Shown: positions 10,190 to 22,600 of the stretch, in pieces
Layout: every line of letters begins with the position of its first letter
How positions within the stretch are numbered: position 1 is the first letter of the stretch
From: Nephromyces sp. MM_2019
Taxonomy: Eukaryota > Apicomplexa > Aconoidasida > Nephromycida
DNA length: 64,000 bases
Assembly: GCA_015657535.1 (NCBI GenBank)
Contig: JADHZB010001756.1
Location: forward strand, 1-64,000
Reading direction: 5' to 3'
The notes under the pieces: model-generated
Database searches by the model: none
Told to the model about the DNA's origin: nothing
What the model saw: the letters and a program-made list of their open reading frames with translations, nothing else
Position numbers and translations under genes: made by a program

Positions 10190-13100
10190 ATGGACTTTCT
10201 TGCTTTGAAATTTCATCTCATTAAACGCCAAATTCGCCTAAATTTCCATCTCTCTACACCCTCTAAATTTCTTTCGAAATTCTCTCACCTTTTTAGAGGA
10301 TTTTCTACTCCAATTGAATCGGCAGTGGATGAGTTTAGAAAAAAGGGCAAGAAATTGCTTGTGGATGACGAAGCCCCTAATGAAGGCAATGATTCTGCTT
10401 CACTGATTAGCGAATCAGCTTTCATAAACTATGAAGAAGCCAATTTGTCTGATCTTGAAGATATTCCTGAAGAAGAGGACGAAAAATTTTTTTCTGGAAA
10501 TTTAGCGTCGAAAGCCAATGAAAATATTTCAAAAGGAAAAACTTTTTATGAGAAGCAATGGATGGGGCGTGATCCTCTAGAAGTCGATACTTGTGTGTCT
10601 GAATCTTCGGATTTACCTAGCCCTTTTGACGGCCAAAAAAAGCGCTGGGATGTTATGGATGGGCATACCTTAGAGGGAACTCCGTTTCGTGATGGTGAAA
10701 TTTTGTGGGATACCTACGATCCCGGAGGGGTGTACCTACACGAAAAAGGTGATTATCGAGAAGAGGTTGCTGAAAATCCCTTTTATAACGGGAAAATTAA
10801 GGCTGAAATGCCAAGTTATCTGAATCCTTCGAATCCTTTTCAGAGGACAGGACGTTTGCGAGACTGGCATAGGAGGACTGATAGTGGTGAGTGTGTAGCT
10901 ACCACCTTCCTTTCGTTAAAAGTTTGATTTTTTTGTGGTTTTTAGCTGATTAGGAGGATTGAAGTTGTTTTTATTTATCTTTAAATTATTAGAAATCTAA
11001 GGTAAACGCGTAAGTATACTTTTGTTTTTTATTTATCTGTTCATATCAGGGTCATCTTTTCTACCTTTTTCAATTCTTCTGCCACTGTTTTTATATGTTA
11101 ACTGTCAAAAGGATATGATTTTAATGAGGAAAGCGCTTGCTGTTTTTGCAATTTTTGGGGTTAAATTTGAACTTAATCTATATACATCCTGCTTCTAGCA
11201 CTTTAGGGTTTTTGAAGATACAATTTTAAGCTGCTGAATAAAAGGCTAGAATCCTTTCGTTTCAGGTAAAAAACAGCTACAAAGATGGTCTTCTGGCCCT
11301 TTCTGGAAGCAAAAAAATGATATTCCCCGAGGAAACTGGAAATGCAAGGATGATACATTCACGGTATGAAGCCTTTGCTGCGGTTTTTTTGGATATCAAT
11401 GAGCTTAGGTCTTGTCTATACAAATTTTCGTTTCTTTATCGCTGATGAGGCTGTTTTTTCAGGGGGTATAATTTCTTTTCTCCTTAAATGGGTATCTCTT
11501 GCTGATTTTATTTTACCTTTAATGTTTTGCTAATTTTGATTTTTTCGGCATCTTTCTGCTGTCTATATTTGGCTTTTGGTTCTTGATTTATGCTTAACAA
11601 AATGGCTGTCGTCAGAGTGTTTTTTGCCTCTCGATACATACTCCAATATAATATTTGTCCTTCACAGGGTGGTTTCTTCAGTGCTTAGTTCAGAGCCTCT
11701 TATTTCGTGCTCCTTTTAAAGGTTTTTTCACAATTATTTCGCCTTTTTTTTCGAATCGAAGCTTGCGGTATATGTCTGATTTTTCTTCAGCTATTGGTTT
11801 TTTTAGTTTATTCTTGATTCCTGCCACAGAAGTATTGTTTTTTCCTGTCATTAGCTTCTTTTTAAATATCCCTGTTTAGCGAGAAATATAAAAGCAAAGA
11901 CTCACACTTTTTAACTATAATTAAAGCGTTTATTCTGTATTAGGATATGCTTCTTTCTGTCGATTGGGAGCGAGTATATCCCCATCATCACGACCAAAAT
12001 TACTACAAAAGGTATTATATTTAGCCGTTCATCTGCTTAGAATAAGAAGAAATTCATGAAGCTACAGCTCCATTTAGCTACTGGCTGTTCTGCATATGCG
12101 AGCTGTTTTTTAAAGTTACCCTAATTTTGTAGGGAATTTAAAATGCAATTTTTGTGTGACTGAGAAAAATGATGTAAATCTTCTAGTAGAGGAAATAAAT
12201 GAAAGTATTGAAAAATTTGTTGTATCGTTTTTTGCTTTGTGTGCTTGCCAGAGTTTGCTAATACCTGTTTATGCTTCTGTGTGCGTAACAGTATGCACAA
12301 TATCGTTTTGTTTCTACGCTTTCTTCAACGTTCTTCAAGGTTTACAGCTTTTTCTTTCCTTGAATTCTTTCATACACAGTATGATCTTGAGGCTTTTTGT
12401 GCTTTACTTCTTCTTGTGTGATTAGTATCTCATCAAATTTCTTCTTGACTGAGTTTGAATATTTGGCGTCTGCACCAGAAATTTGATTTTTTTCTGCAAT
12501 TTTCTCGTGTGAGACGAATTAAGCTGCAATGTTATTCGAAAAGAAAGAGGAAAATTCATCAAATTTTCGTATACTCTGAACTTTGATTTTTTCTTAACAC
12601 ATTTTATATGATTAATCAGGGCGTTAATGTGGCAAAATAGCTTGAGAAGAGGATGAAATTAGCTACTTCACACCTTTTTTCATACTTTTTAAAGTTCAAA
12701 AGTACCAATCTATGAAAATTATAGAACATTGAGAGATATGATTGCTCGTGTGCGAGAATCCGGAAAATATCTTGTATATCTTCTCAATGCAAAATCATTT
12801 CTCTTTTTCTCTGGAGTGTTAGCAGCCTTAGTCTTTGATGTGTGTATTTGTGGGTTATTATAAGCCTCTGACTTCTTTATCTTTTCTTTGGCCATGCCGA
12901 GAACTTGTTATTTTTGCATAGATGTGTGCGTGTGTAGATGCGTCATACATTGATTTATAAATTTAAGCCTCCTTTTCTTACTTTCTACCAGTTTCTGAAA
13001 GCACCTTTTGCTTTTCTTTGATTATTCTCCCTCATCAGGTCGTGTGTGGAGACAGGATGGGGTCAGGTAGATCGTGTTGAAGATAGCTATTGGGATATAC

Positions 13101-16100
13101 AGTTTATAGGTTCACCTGATACATTCCCACGTACGGATCCAGTAGGAATGAGTTTTAACTGGATGATTAACTGGTTGGTTGAAGACGACAATGGTGTGTG
13201 TGTTTTTTTTTATCTAGTAAGTACATCAGTCTGTGATACACTGAATCGCGTTTTTTTTTGGCTTGCTTCATTATCTCCATGATGGTTTTCCCTCGAAACA
13301 CTGTGTGCTCAGTGATGGGTACGTGTTTTTTTTTCTCCTTAACGATGACCATCTGCTTCTAATTTTTGTAAAAAAATTTATCCTTGTCCTACCACATAAA
13401 ATATACTTCAAAATCTGAAACTACACACTCTTTATTTTAAGGTGGAATTGTTTTTTTCTTTTTTTCTCGGAAAACTTCATCTTCTAAGCATTCCATTTTG
13501 CTTTATCTGTGAAGAAGAGATCTTTTCTAAGGATAAACTAAATTGAAGTGAATAAACTACTTTCCACCTTTTCGTTTCATCTTTTTAATTTTTTGAAGGC
13601 TTTTTATTCTTATTATTAAGAGATTTTCCTTGTAGAAAAAATTGATATTTTGCAGTTCTTTAGCTGCCTTGCTAGAATTTATTACTTCATATGAAATTTC
13701 CAGCTATTGAAAGGCAAACCTTAAAGTTTTTGGTGTTTTTTTCTTCCCCTGTGATTAATAGGAGCCTGTAATCTACTATATTTATTCACTACTGTTTCAA
13801 CTTGTTTAGGGTTTGGTAGTTTGGGTTTAGCGTTTGGGAGTTGGGGTTTAGGGTTTAGGGTTTGGGAGTTGGGTTATAGGGTTTGATCTCTTTCTTTCTG
13901 GGTGAATTTTATTTACGAGCTTGCCATATTTTAGGCTGAGATATGACAGGTTTTTAATTTAGTGAGAAGGAATAGACTTAACAAGAGAAGGACGTAATTC
14001 GGAGTGTATAGATGAAAACTCTTATTTAATTAAAGAGTTTAAACTCTTTTTGTTTCTGCAAAATATTCAGATGTATGCTTACTGATTGTACACGAAGTAA
14101 CGATTTTTTTCATTAAATAATTCTTGTCTTGAGGCTTAAAAATGGCTATTATAGATGTTTTTTTGCTTCTATTATGGTAGCTAAATGAAGCGAAGTTTTT
14201 TGATTAGAAGGGTTATAAAAGGCTATTTCTGATGACTTCTAAGAGCTATTCTAAAATTTAGAAGTTAATTACTTTACCTTAGCTGAAATAGATGATCATT
14301 CTACTTTAAAAAAGTTCTATCTAATTTTGCCTGCAAGTTGAGCCGCTGAATATTTATTTTAAGCCCTAATAATTCCATTTTTATAGCTTTATAAAATTTG
14401 AAAAAATCTTCTTATAAGTGGCTTTTTTTTCAATTTTTCATGAAGTTATCATGCCTGTGATGAATTCAGGAAGACAACTTCGTTAAGTTTGTGTATATAC
14501 ACTGTGCAAATGTCTCTAAAAAATTCAGCACAAAATAATTCCATTCAATAAGTTTTTGTACATACACCTAGAGAAGATTGAATTTTACAATCAATCCCTC
14601 CACTTCATTTCTTTTTATCCTTAAAAATTTATGTTTTTGCATCGCCTCGACTTTATGTACTTCCTAGGGCGCCATGGCTTGTAAAGAAGTTTCCTCGAAA
14701 GGTTGGGCAGCCTATAAAATCAAAGCCCTTCAATATGGGGGGCGTCGAACCTCTTCAGGTGAGTGATTTTGTCGAAACTTCAAGATTTTAAATTCTTTAG
14801 TAGCAAAGAGCCGTGTGCTGCATTAATTTTCTGCCCTCTAGAGGCAGCTTCCTCTCCTTGAATCAAGCAAAGGGTTCAAGAGCTAGAGAATTTTTTTGTT
14901 TTTTGTGTGCTTGAAAAAATACATACAGCAAAGCCTTTATATTTCCACGAAATTCCTTTAAATTTTTAAAGAACTTTACTGAAGGGATTTCTACAGCGCT
15001 GAGAAAAGCATGAATATTTAAAACATCAAGAGTTCATATAAAAACTCAAACTTCATATTATAATGGTTTGTATGGCTTAGAATAAAACGTGAACAAATTC
15101 TGTTGCGAAAACCTTTTATGGCTCTGATGTACTTAGAAGAAGGTGCATTCTTAAGTGAAGATCATAGAGTAGCTTTTGGAGAAATCACTAGTTATACGTA
15201 ATGGGTTAGAAAAAGGAAGTTTTTGTTAAAAAATTTGAAAAAATGATGAATTTTTTTAAAGTGCGTGAATCATGGAACTTCATGATTGTTGGCTTCATCT
15301 TTAAGTGCTGGATAAGTAGTGTTGGCTTCCCTTCACAATGGGGAGGGGGAGAAGCAGGGTGAAAGAGGGAGGAACAGGGAGGAAGTGGGAGAAAGAGGGG
15401 GCAAGAGGGGGGAGCCTACCTCCTCCCTCCTGAACTTAGTGAAATTGACATTCAAGGGGGACGTTACAAGGCTATCCAAACAGCAAAGCGCTTTATTATT
15501 TTTTACATAAATATTTAATGATTCCTTGAATTCAGATATTATATAAAATGCTTTTGCAAAAAGGCACATAATGATACCTTCCGTCGTTCTCTTCTGTTAA
15601 AAGTGTGTGTTGCTATCTATTTAGGTTACGCTGCTGTTTTTTCCTTTTGATTACTCTGATATCAGTTTAATAAAAAACTTTTGCATGCAGAATTTTTGTT
15701 CGCCTTGGAGTGCTTCTTCCTCATCTCTGTTCTTATATAATAACATACATCAAGACACACGCACAAACCTAGAAGATGTATGAAGTTACCCACACTGGAC
15801 ATGGCGAATTCTATGTACACACACTATCATGCACACTTATGGTTTCAAAGGCTGATTAAATTTTTCATTAAGCATGAGAAAGTTCCATTCCTTTTTCTTA
15901 TTGTATTGACTTGCGCTTAGATTTTGATGCCTTTCTTTAGAGGCCTGTGGTCTACCTACGAATTTCTTAAAAAACGTTTTTGGAATTTTTTTCATAAAAA
16001 TGAACTTAATTTCCTCTCAAATTAGACATTTTCTCCAGGTACTTAGTGACAGCAACTGCACAGAATCTACAGATGATTCCTAGCTACCTCAATCAAACCA

Positions 16101-17804
16101 ATTACACACACATGCAAAGCTCAGCCAACTACACACACGCCATGCAAAACTCAGCCAACTACAAACTCCACCCCAAAATCAATCCATGCTCTCCCTATAC
16201 TTTCCCTTTGATGAAAAGGCTATGAGATGGAAGTATTAAACAAGGTTAATACTCCTGAGAGTGCATGAATATTTTTGCAGCTTTCAATGAAAACTTATTT
16301 CTTCGAATCTGATTACTTACTGCGAAAAAACCTCTCTCCAAAGAAATAGCTTTGCAAGTAAACTTGTTCCACCAATAGAAGCGATAATACTCCCCCTGTT
16401 TCTTGTACTGAAAAAAGCTTCTTTCTCGAAATAGGTATGGTTTTACCCAGCTGGTACAGCTCTATCTGAGGAGGGTTTTTGTTCGATTAAGTTAGTTTCA
16501 AGGCCTGGATGGAACCTGCCTTTTCCTATGTACTTGTGGGCTAGTTCAGAGTATGGGAAGATTATCACGAAGCCAATGCTGCATGAATCCAAAGAATACC
16601 TCCTTCACTCCCTCAACTTTTGCAGGTCAACACATTTGATTTATAAAAACTCAATATTCAGCTGTTTTAGTTTGAATTTTTTTGGGAAATAAATGTTTGC
16701 TAGTTTGCCTATTAAATTCAAGTTTTTTCTATTAATTTTCTCTTTTTCTCTGCGGTTATTTTCAATCTCATCCTTGGCGAATATTAAGCTTTTTTCAACC
16801 TCTTAATCCACAGCTTACTACATATTTTTTCTGGATTAATAAAAGCTGGTTGATGATTTATTTAAGGCATTGAAGCACTTTAAAGTACTTGCTAGCATTG
16901 AAGATTTTGAAAGATTTTATGAATTATCTTCCTCTGTATATACTTCTCCCTGATTGTCTTGTTTTTATAGGCTCTTGGACAAGCAATACGGGGGCTATCC
17001 TAATGCAGCAAACTCATCTTTTGATCCGCATGTAGACCTCATTTTGGGTCCATCAGGAAACGTTGAAATTGGAGTTGGTATTGCCGATGATAAATGGGAA
17101 TGGGATGACGGAGCCTGGGAGTACGAGCAATGGATCAAGGAGCAATCCGCTTCTCCCGATGATGAGTGGTTTGAAGAGCTCTGTCCAACGTGAGTATACA
17201 CCTCGATTTCTTATGCTAATAGTAGCCTTTAGGTTCAAAATTTTAGAGGATTTTCACTTGTAAAAAACTTTGCATATAGTTTCTGGCTTTGCTCCTTTCT
17301 TGAGTAGCAATAAGTAATGCGATTATACCAAAATTTGATATTTGACTAAATATATATTAGTCATTAACTTCGTTTTGATTTGCTTCTTTCGAAGAATTTT
17401 TAAAACACTACAAAATGCTTGTCTCAGATAGTCTGAAGTGCAGGTACTACTCAAAAAAAATTTTACTGGAAAAAGCACCCATTTTTATCCTCGAATCTGG
17501 AGCTACTAGATTCCTAAATTGTGGCTGAAAGACTTTGATTTTATTATGTAACACACACAACACAGCAAGAGTATTGAATTTTACTGGCATCAAGTGAAAA
17601 AAATCGTCAATTTTGATAGGTTTATCATTGTGTGAAAACACTGATTTTTTAAGCACCCATGCATTCTCTGCCTGCAGATACAGTCATTCTGAGCTCTATG
17701 AAAATTTTAAGTACAAGGATATCCCAGACAAACACTTTATTAACTATATGCCTCAAAGACTACCAGGAGCAAAGCGTCACCCCTGGGACAGAAATAGCTT
17801 CTAA
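10190..17804 (+). CDS. B2: MATH/TRAF-like domain protein, eight exons, 549 aa
   Basis: Exons: 10190-10886, 11266-11363, 11944-12011, 13039-13197, 14668-14758, 16435-16625, 16971-17189, 17678-17804. All phases agree and almost all donors and acceptors are standard; the donor at 13198 lies in a GT run, so its exact position is uncertain. The first 40 residues are basic and hydrophobic without acidic residues (HLIKRQIRLNFHLS), like an organelle presequence. Then come an acidic linker (LEDIPEEEDE) and a tryptophan-rich middle. Residues about 342-435 read like a MATH fold: a start APWLVKKFP, then FNMGG, LQVWFYPAGT and EGFCSIKLVSRPG, the order of the MATH strands (F..GG..W...YP.G....GF.S..L). The C-terminal part is again W/D/E-rich (DDKWEWDDGAWEYEQW). 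MATH-like domains bind peptides. Role and location are inference. In-frame sequence continues upstream of the ATG to a CAGTAG acceptor at 10146/10149, hence the possible fusion to B1. Confidence 0.7.
13805..13886 (+). repeat. Interstitial telomere-like TTTAGGG tract in an intron of B2
   Basis: Two exact TTTAGGGTTTAGGG units and several variants (TTTGGGAG, TTTAGCG, TTTGGTAG, TATAGGG) run for about 80 bases. The tract lies in the intron between the exons ending near 13197 and starting at 14668. The G-rich strand is the sense strand. Confidence 0.85.
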
Positions 17805-19624
17805 AGACCTCCTACACCGTTGAAGCGATTGCTTCACCCTTAAGCAAGCTTTTAGTAGCGAAGAATAACTGCAAAGAACAGATTCTACAGTATGGATTGG
17901 CATCAGAAGGAAAAATGCCAACGAAAGCCTGGCATCACCTCTGACTTTTTCTCTTGCTAGATGCTAGTTTGCTCCACTACAAATAGCGGAAACGTGGTTT
18001 CTTCAGCTAGCATCTTCTAAAATAATATGCTTGATATATATATATCCGCGCTATTATTCTATTCATATTTTTGCAGCTTTTAATTTGCTGTATTTAAACG
18101 AATTTTCATTTATTAGATTTGTGTCTATCAGCATGCGTTAAACATATTGCTGCCTTCTACTTATAGAGCTGATTGTGTGTGTAGCAACCTAGGCATCTCT
18201 TCCGTTTGTGTTAAGCTGAGTGCTTAAGTATGTATGCGAAGCGACGCTTGTTCTTCCGTTCCGTTTGCAAGGATTATTTCACATTTGCTTTTGCAAGACT
18301 TTTGGTGCTAATTATTATGATTTTTGCACGCTATCGTAGCTTGAATCGTAGATAAGCAAGTTCTGATGCAGGTTTTTGCTTTGAATGTGTGTAAGGAAAA
18401 AAATATCCAGAATCCATACAGCTATGCCATGATCATAAGAAAACAGATTTTTAAAAAATGCATATCAATATAACATAGTTCTACCTATATAATGAAATAA
18501 TGCACCCTAATTACTTGAATTAAATGAGCATGTGAGTTGAATTTATGGATATTCAGGCCTTTTATAGGCTTTTTGTATTCAGGAGGGGTTGTTCCTTGAA
18601 ATTTCGTTTCTTTCTGTACTTTTTATTTTAATCTTCATTTTCATTAATTTTAGAGTGTCTTTTCCGAGGAGAGTCAAACACTTTTTCCGAGTAATTTTTT
18701 TAAAGAACAGAGAATCCAATTAAAAATTTAATTCTTTTCCTTTATTTCTTACTATGATGCGGCTTCTCCCCTCTGTAGCGATAAACCTACTTCTTTTGAA
18801 TGGATTTACGTGGTTTCTGTTTGATTATGCTTTGTGTGCATGCTTAAGTGCTCCACAAAATTAGGCTGCAACCATTCGAATGTATGTTATAATCTTTTAC
18901 GGCTTATTTTGAGAATTTAAACCTATCAAGAATTTCACATCTTTTTCATGTAACAGCGCTTTCTCTATCTCTCCGTATCTTTACTCCTAATTTCCATGCG
19001 CCCTTGATATTGCTTACTCGTTAATTTATTTTCCTGATTGTGGATAAAAAGTAACCTTTCGAATATGTGTTTAATCATGAAGTTCATGAGCTTACTTTAT
19101 GCTATTACTCAAAAAATCCAAACTTTAGCTGTAGCTGATTCTATATATACATTTTGTGTTGAAGTTGAAGAACTCAAGGAAATCTCAGGACACTAAGTCC
19201 CACACTTGTTGCTCTTAGACGCGAAGACACTTTTTTCGATTTTTCTTGCGTTTGGCTATTGTTTATCTGGCAATTCCATCGTGTCTTGTTAGCTCCACAC
19301 AGTACGAGTTGATGCTCACGATGCTTTTTGCTGCTCTCGTGACTTATTCAAAACACTTTGTTCCAAACGCCCTGCTGTATTTTTTTTCTTCAAATTGAAG
19401 CCACTGAATGCTTTCGCTTCCAAATATTGGACAATTCATTTTTCTAGCTGCTTTTTTTACTTGATAGCCTATCCTTTTGCATACTTTTGGCTAACAGCTG
19501 TGAAAAAAGGGAGAATTAGTGCTGTACCACCCTTCTGCCTTCCTATCCATAAAGCTTAAATAAGTGATTTCTCAAAAATATACTAGGATATGCTTTCTTC
19601 CTTGTCTTTCCTCCTGCGTAGGCG
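17805..19624. other. Convergent intergenic stretch between B2 and C
   Basis: AT-rich sequence with a short TA run near 18035. No exon candidate is supported on either strand. It should hold the 3' untranslated regions and polyadenylation signals of both genes. Confidence 0.5.
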
Positions 19625-22600
19625 TCAAATGATGTTTCGTATAATTTCTCGATGCAAATAAGCGCGCACTTCAATGCGCACTCGCTTACATCTGAGAGAA
19701 GAACTAAAAGCGTATCGCTATGCTTGAAATTTTTCAACTTTGGTAATTATTTTGGAGTCGAATTGTTAGCGTTTTGCAGCTACCATTAATATTGTTAGTA
19801 TCAAGCCTGCTCTTTGAGTCCTTAAGGTGAACTAAGTAATTTAAGTATCATGAGCTTTAGCTCCTTTTGCTTCTCCGGATATACAGCTTGTGAAGAATAT
19901 AATGAACTTTTTCAAGCATTAAAGCCAACTATTCATTTCTTAATACTTTTCGATCGTTTCCTTCCATGGAATGTAGCCTGGATGAAGCCGGGCAAAGTTT
20001 CTTGAAGGAACGCTAATTCTTTGAATCAATTTTCTAAAAGGGCCGAAAGTATCTTGTTAGGTTTTAGGGATTGTTTTAGACTCTAATTAGATATAAGGTG
20101 GCTGCTAGTATCTTGATGAGAATTTCCAAATTTAAAGGCTGTGGTGCTTACGAAATAAGCTCGGTTTTACATTTTTAATTATGGAAATTGAAAAAAAAAT
20201 TTCTGTGAACAACTCCCGAAACCATATACTAAAAATAGAGGATATGTCAGCGAGGCTAGCTTGACTTGCTCTTCCTGTGGAGGGATACCTGGGAAGAGGT
20301 CCTTGGAGGTGTAAAGTTCCTAAGTTATCCTATAGAGGATCATGTATGCACCTGCAGCGGAAAGAAGTGTTTTTTTTCCCTGTGTGCTGGAATGATGTGC
20401 ATGCACTTCTCTGGTAGAAGAAGGTAAGTTAGAGATGAATGGCTTTCCTGATGTACCACAACCACCGATGTATGTTGCTGCGTGAAATCTTATAAGCTCC
20501 GGTCAAGAGTCTGATAAGGGCTATGCTACGAGTTTTATCTGCGTTGGGCATGATGACTAGAAAAATTCGTCTTTGAATGTGCTTTACGAGTGATAAGCTC
20601 GGCTTTATTCATAGTTGATAATTTTTTGAACAAAACTGCAAAGCTGTAATACGAAATTATACAGGGAAAAATATTGCAAACCAGTTGATGCCTGCACTGA
20701 AGCTTATGGCGAGGAAAAGCTATTAGCTACTACAAAACCTGAGGTCCTAGGAGCAGAATTTAGGCAGCACTTCTCATAGCTAGTATGCCGGACCACTGCC
20801 TTTTATCCCAAATCAAATAAATTAAATATAGACATGCTTTCTAGTTGATAAAGCATGATATTTATTAATCTTTTTAAGGTATCAAAAATAAAAATAATTT
20901 GCTAAAAATCGTTATTCCTTGTGAACTTACACAGTTATGGTATAACATCTTGGGTTAACTATTCGTACTCGCGCTATTATAATGTCAAGCATTGATATAT
21001 AGCTAAGAGAATATGTCAGGAATGCAACCTGTTCAACAGTTTTAACGAAGCTGTTTACTTACACGTCAAAATAGTATGGGGGTACGTCTGACATATACTC
21101 GCTCAACGTCGTATTCGCCTCTGAATAGATATAAAAAAAGAATGTGAAGAAGGGTAGTTTAGCCATATTTTTTGGTACTGCTCCCTCCAAATCAAGCGTT
21201 TTTTCAATCTTTAAAAAAATGGTGATTCCCACTGCTATCATTTACGGTATCATAAGGTTTTCGGAGAGTATAATCATGTCCTTTCGATAAGCAGGCAAGG
21301 TATGATGCCTCTCCTATATGTATAACTTTGATCTGATTTTTCTAAATTCCTTCGCCCTAATGGCTACTTTATCCTATTTATACACTTGGAACCTTTTTGC
21401 TTCTACAAATATCTGCGCTGCCTTAAGAGATTTTTCCTTCTAATTTTAAAAAAGCTGCCACGTTGCGAAAGTCATGAAATTGTTTTTATTGCCAAAAGAA
21501 GTACTAACAAAAAATAAAAAGCTTTAAGTTCCCACTTTATGATTTTGGTGCTTCAATGAATATCTCACTCTTCATCCCACTGTAACTTGCAAGCTTGCAG
21601 AATGAAGGTTTTGTAGCATGTAACATCATAAATGCTAATTGATTTCGTATTCACTATTTCTAATTTTTCAGTTAATCTATAAGCTATCTGGGGGCATCGG
21701 AAAAACGGCATCAATCTCATATAGTGAATCTTAGGTAGCACTTGGGCATTGATTTCATATAGGCAGGGTTATAAATGACAACAACTCTGGTGAAAGAAGA
21801 CAAGCTTGAATCTCGTCAGTATTGGCGAATTAATGCGGCGCAGTTTCAGCGTTCGCTAATCTACTTACGATAAAATGCTTCGGTCACATTTACTCCATGC
21901 GTGATAATCGAAGGATCTGGATTCTCAAAGCAGTCCGGGTTATCACGCATAAAAGCAAAGAATTCTGGTTTCCTATCCACTGAGAATTTTTTCCTTTCGA
22001 AGAATTCTCGAAGCTCTGATAATTTCACAAATTATACAAGTTGATTAATCAAGCTCTAGCTTGATTGACATTCCCAGTACCTAGCACTTATTCCTGCCTT
22101 TATCCCACATTAATCTTTAAAAAAGCTAGGACTTGCTTCCTATTCACTTACTATATATATTTGTGCAGTACTGTGGGCTTGCATGCGGTTCCGCGGCCGC
22201 AGAGTCTAATCCCCGGAGGGTGGGATCATTATCAAAGTAAAAATCAATTAAAACAGATCCTCTATCATCAATCGGTATAAAATGACGCACTATTTTGATT
22301 CTTGTCTGACTTATCGAAAGTATCTAATAAAGGGAAGAAGGCAGGAGATTTATATTTTGTTTCCATCGCATAAATATGAATGGAATTTAAATAGAAAATT
22401 CATTTTATTTTATTAAATGGTACGTCCTTGCTAACTGATTATAACTTTATTATTCTTAAGCACCTACAATTCCCTGTATCATCTTCATTTAAATAAGAAA
22501 GTGATATGATTGTTTCTAAAGGTGATGCGTTCATGAATCTATACTTTTATAAAAATATTTAAGCAGTGAAAATATTCAAAAGCAGGAAGAAGAAATTCAA

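Noticed and set aside
15319..15569. G/E/R-rich frame (GEGEKQGERGRN) and its reverse
   Set aside because: Derived from a purine-rich low-complexity tract (GGGAGGAACAGGGAGG type) inside a B2 intron.
17053..17263. Frames on both strands over the 16971-17189 exon
   Set aside because: Shadows of the B2 exon in other frames.
19543..19690. Frame VSECALKCALICIEKLYE at the end of gene C
   Set aside because: It needs phase 1, but the previous exon ends in phase 2; the alternative frame gives a stop at 19625. Kept only as a fallback.
20440..20560. 40-residue minus frame MPNADKTRSIALIRLL
   Set aside because: The reading frame is right, but its upstream part would need a phase that the preceding exon does not supply; the shorter 20510-20466 exon fits.
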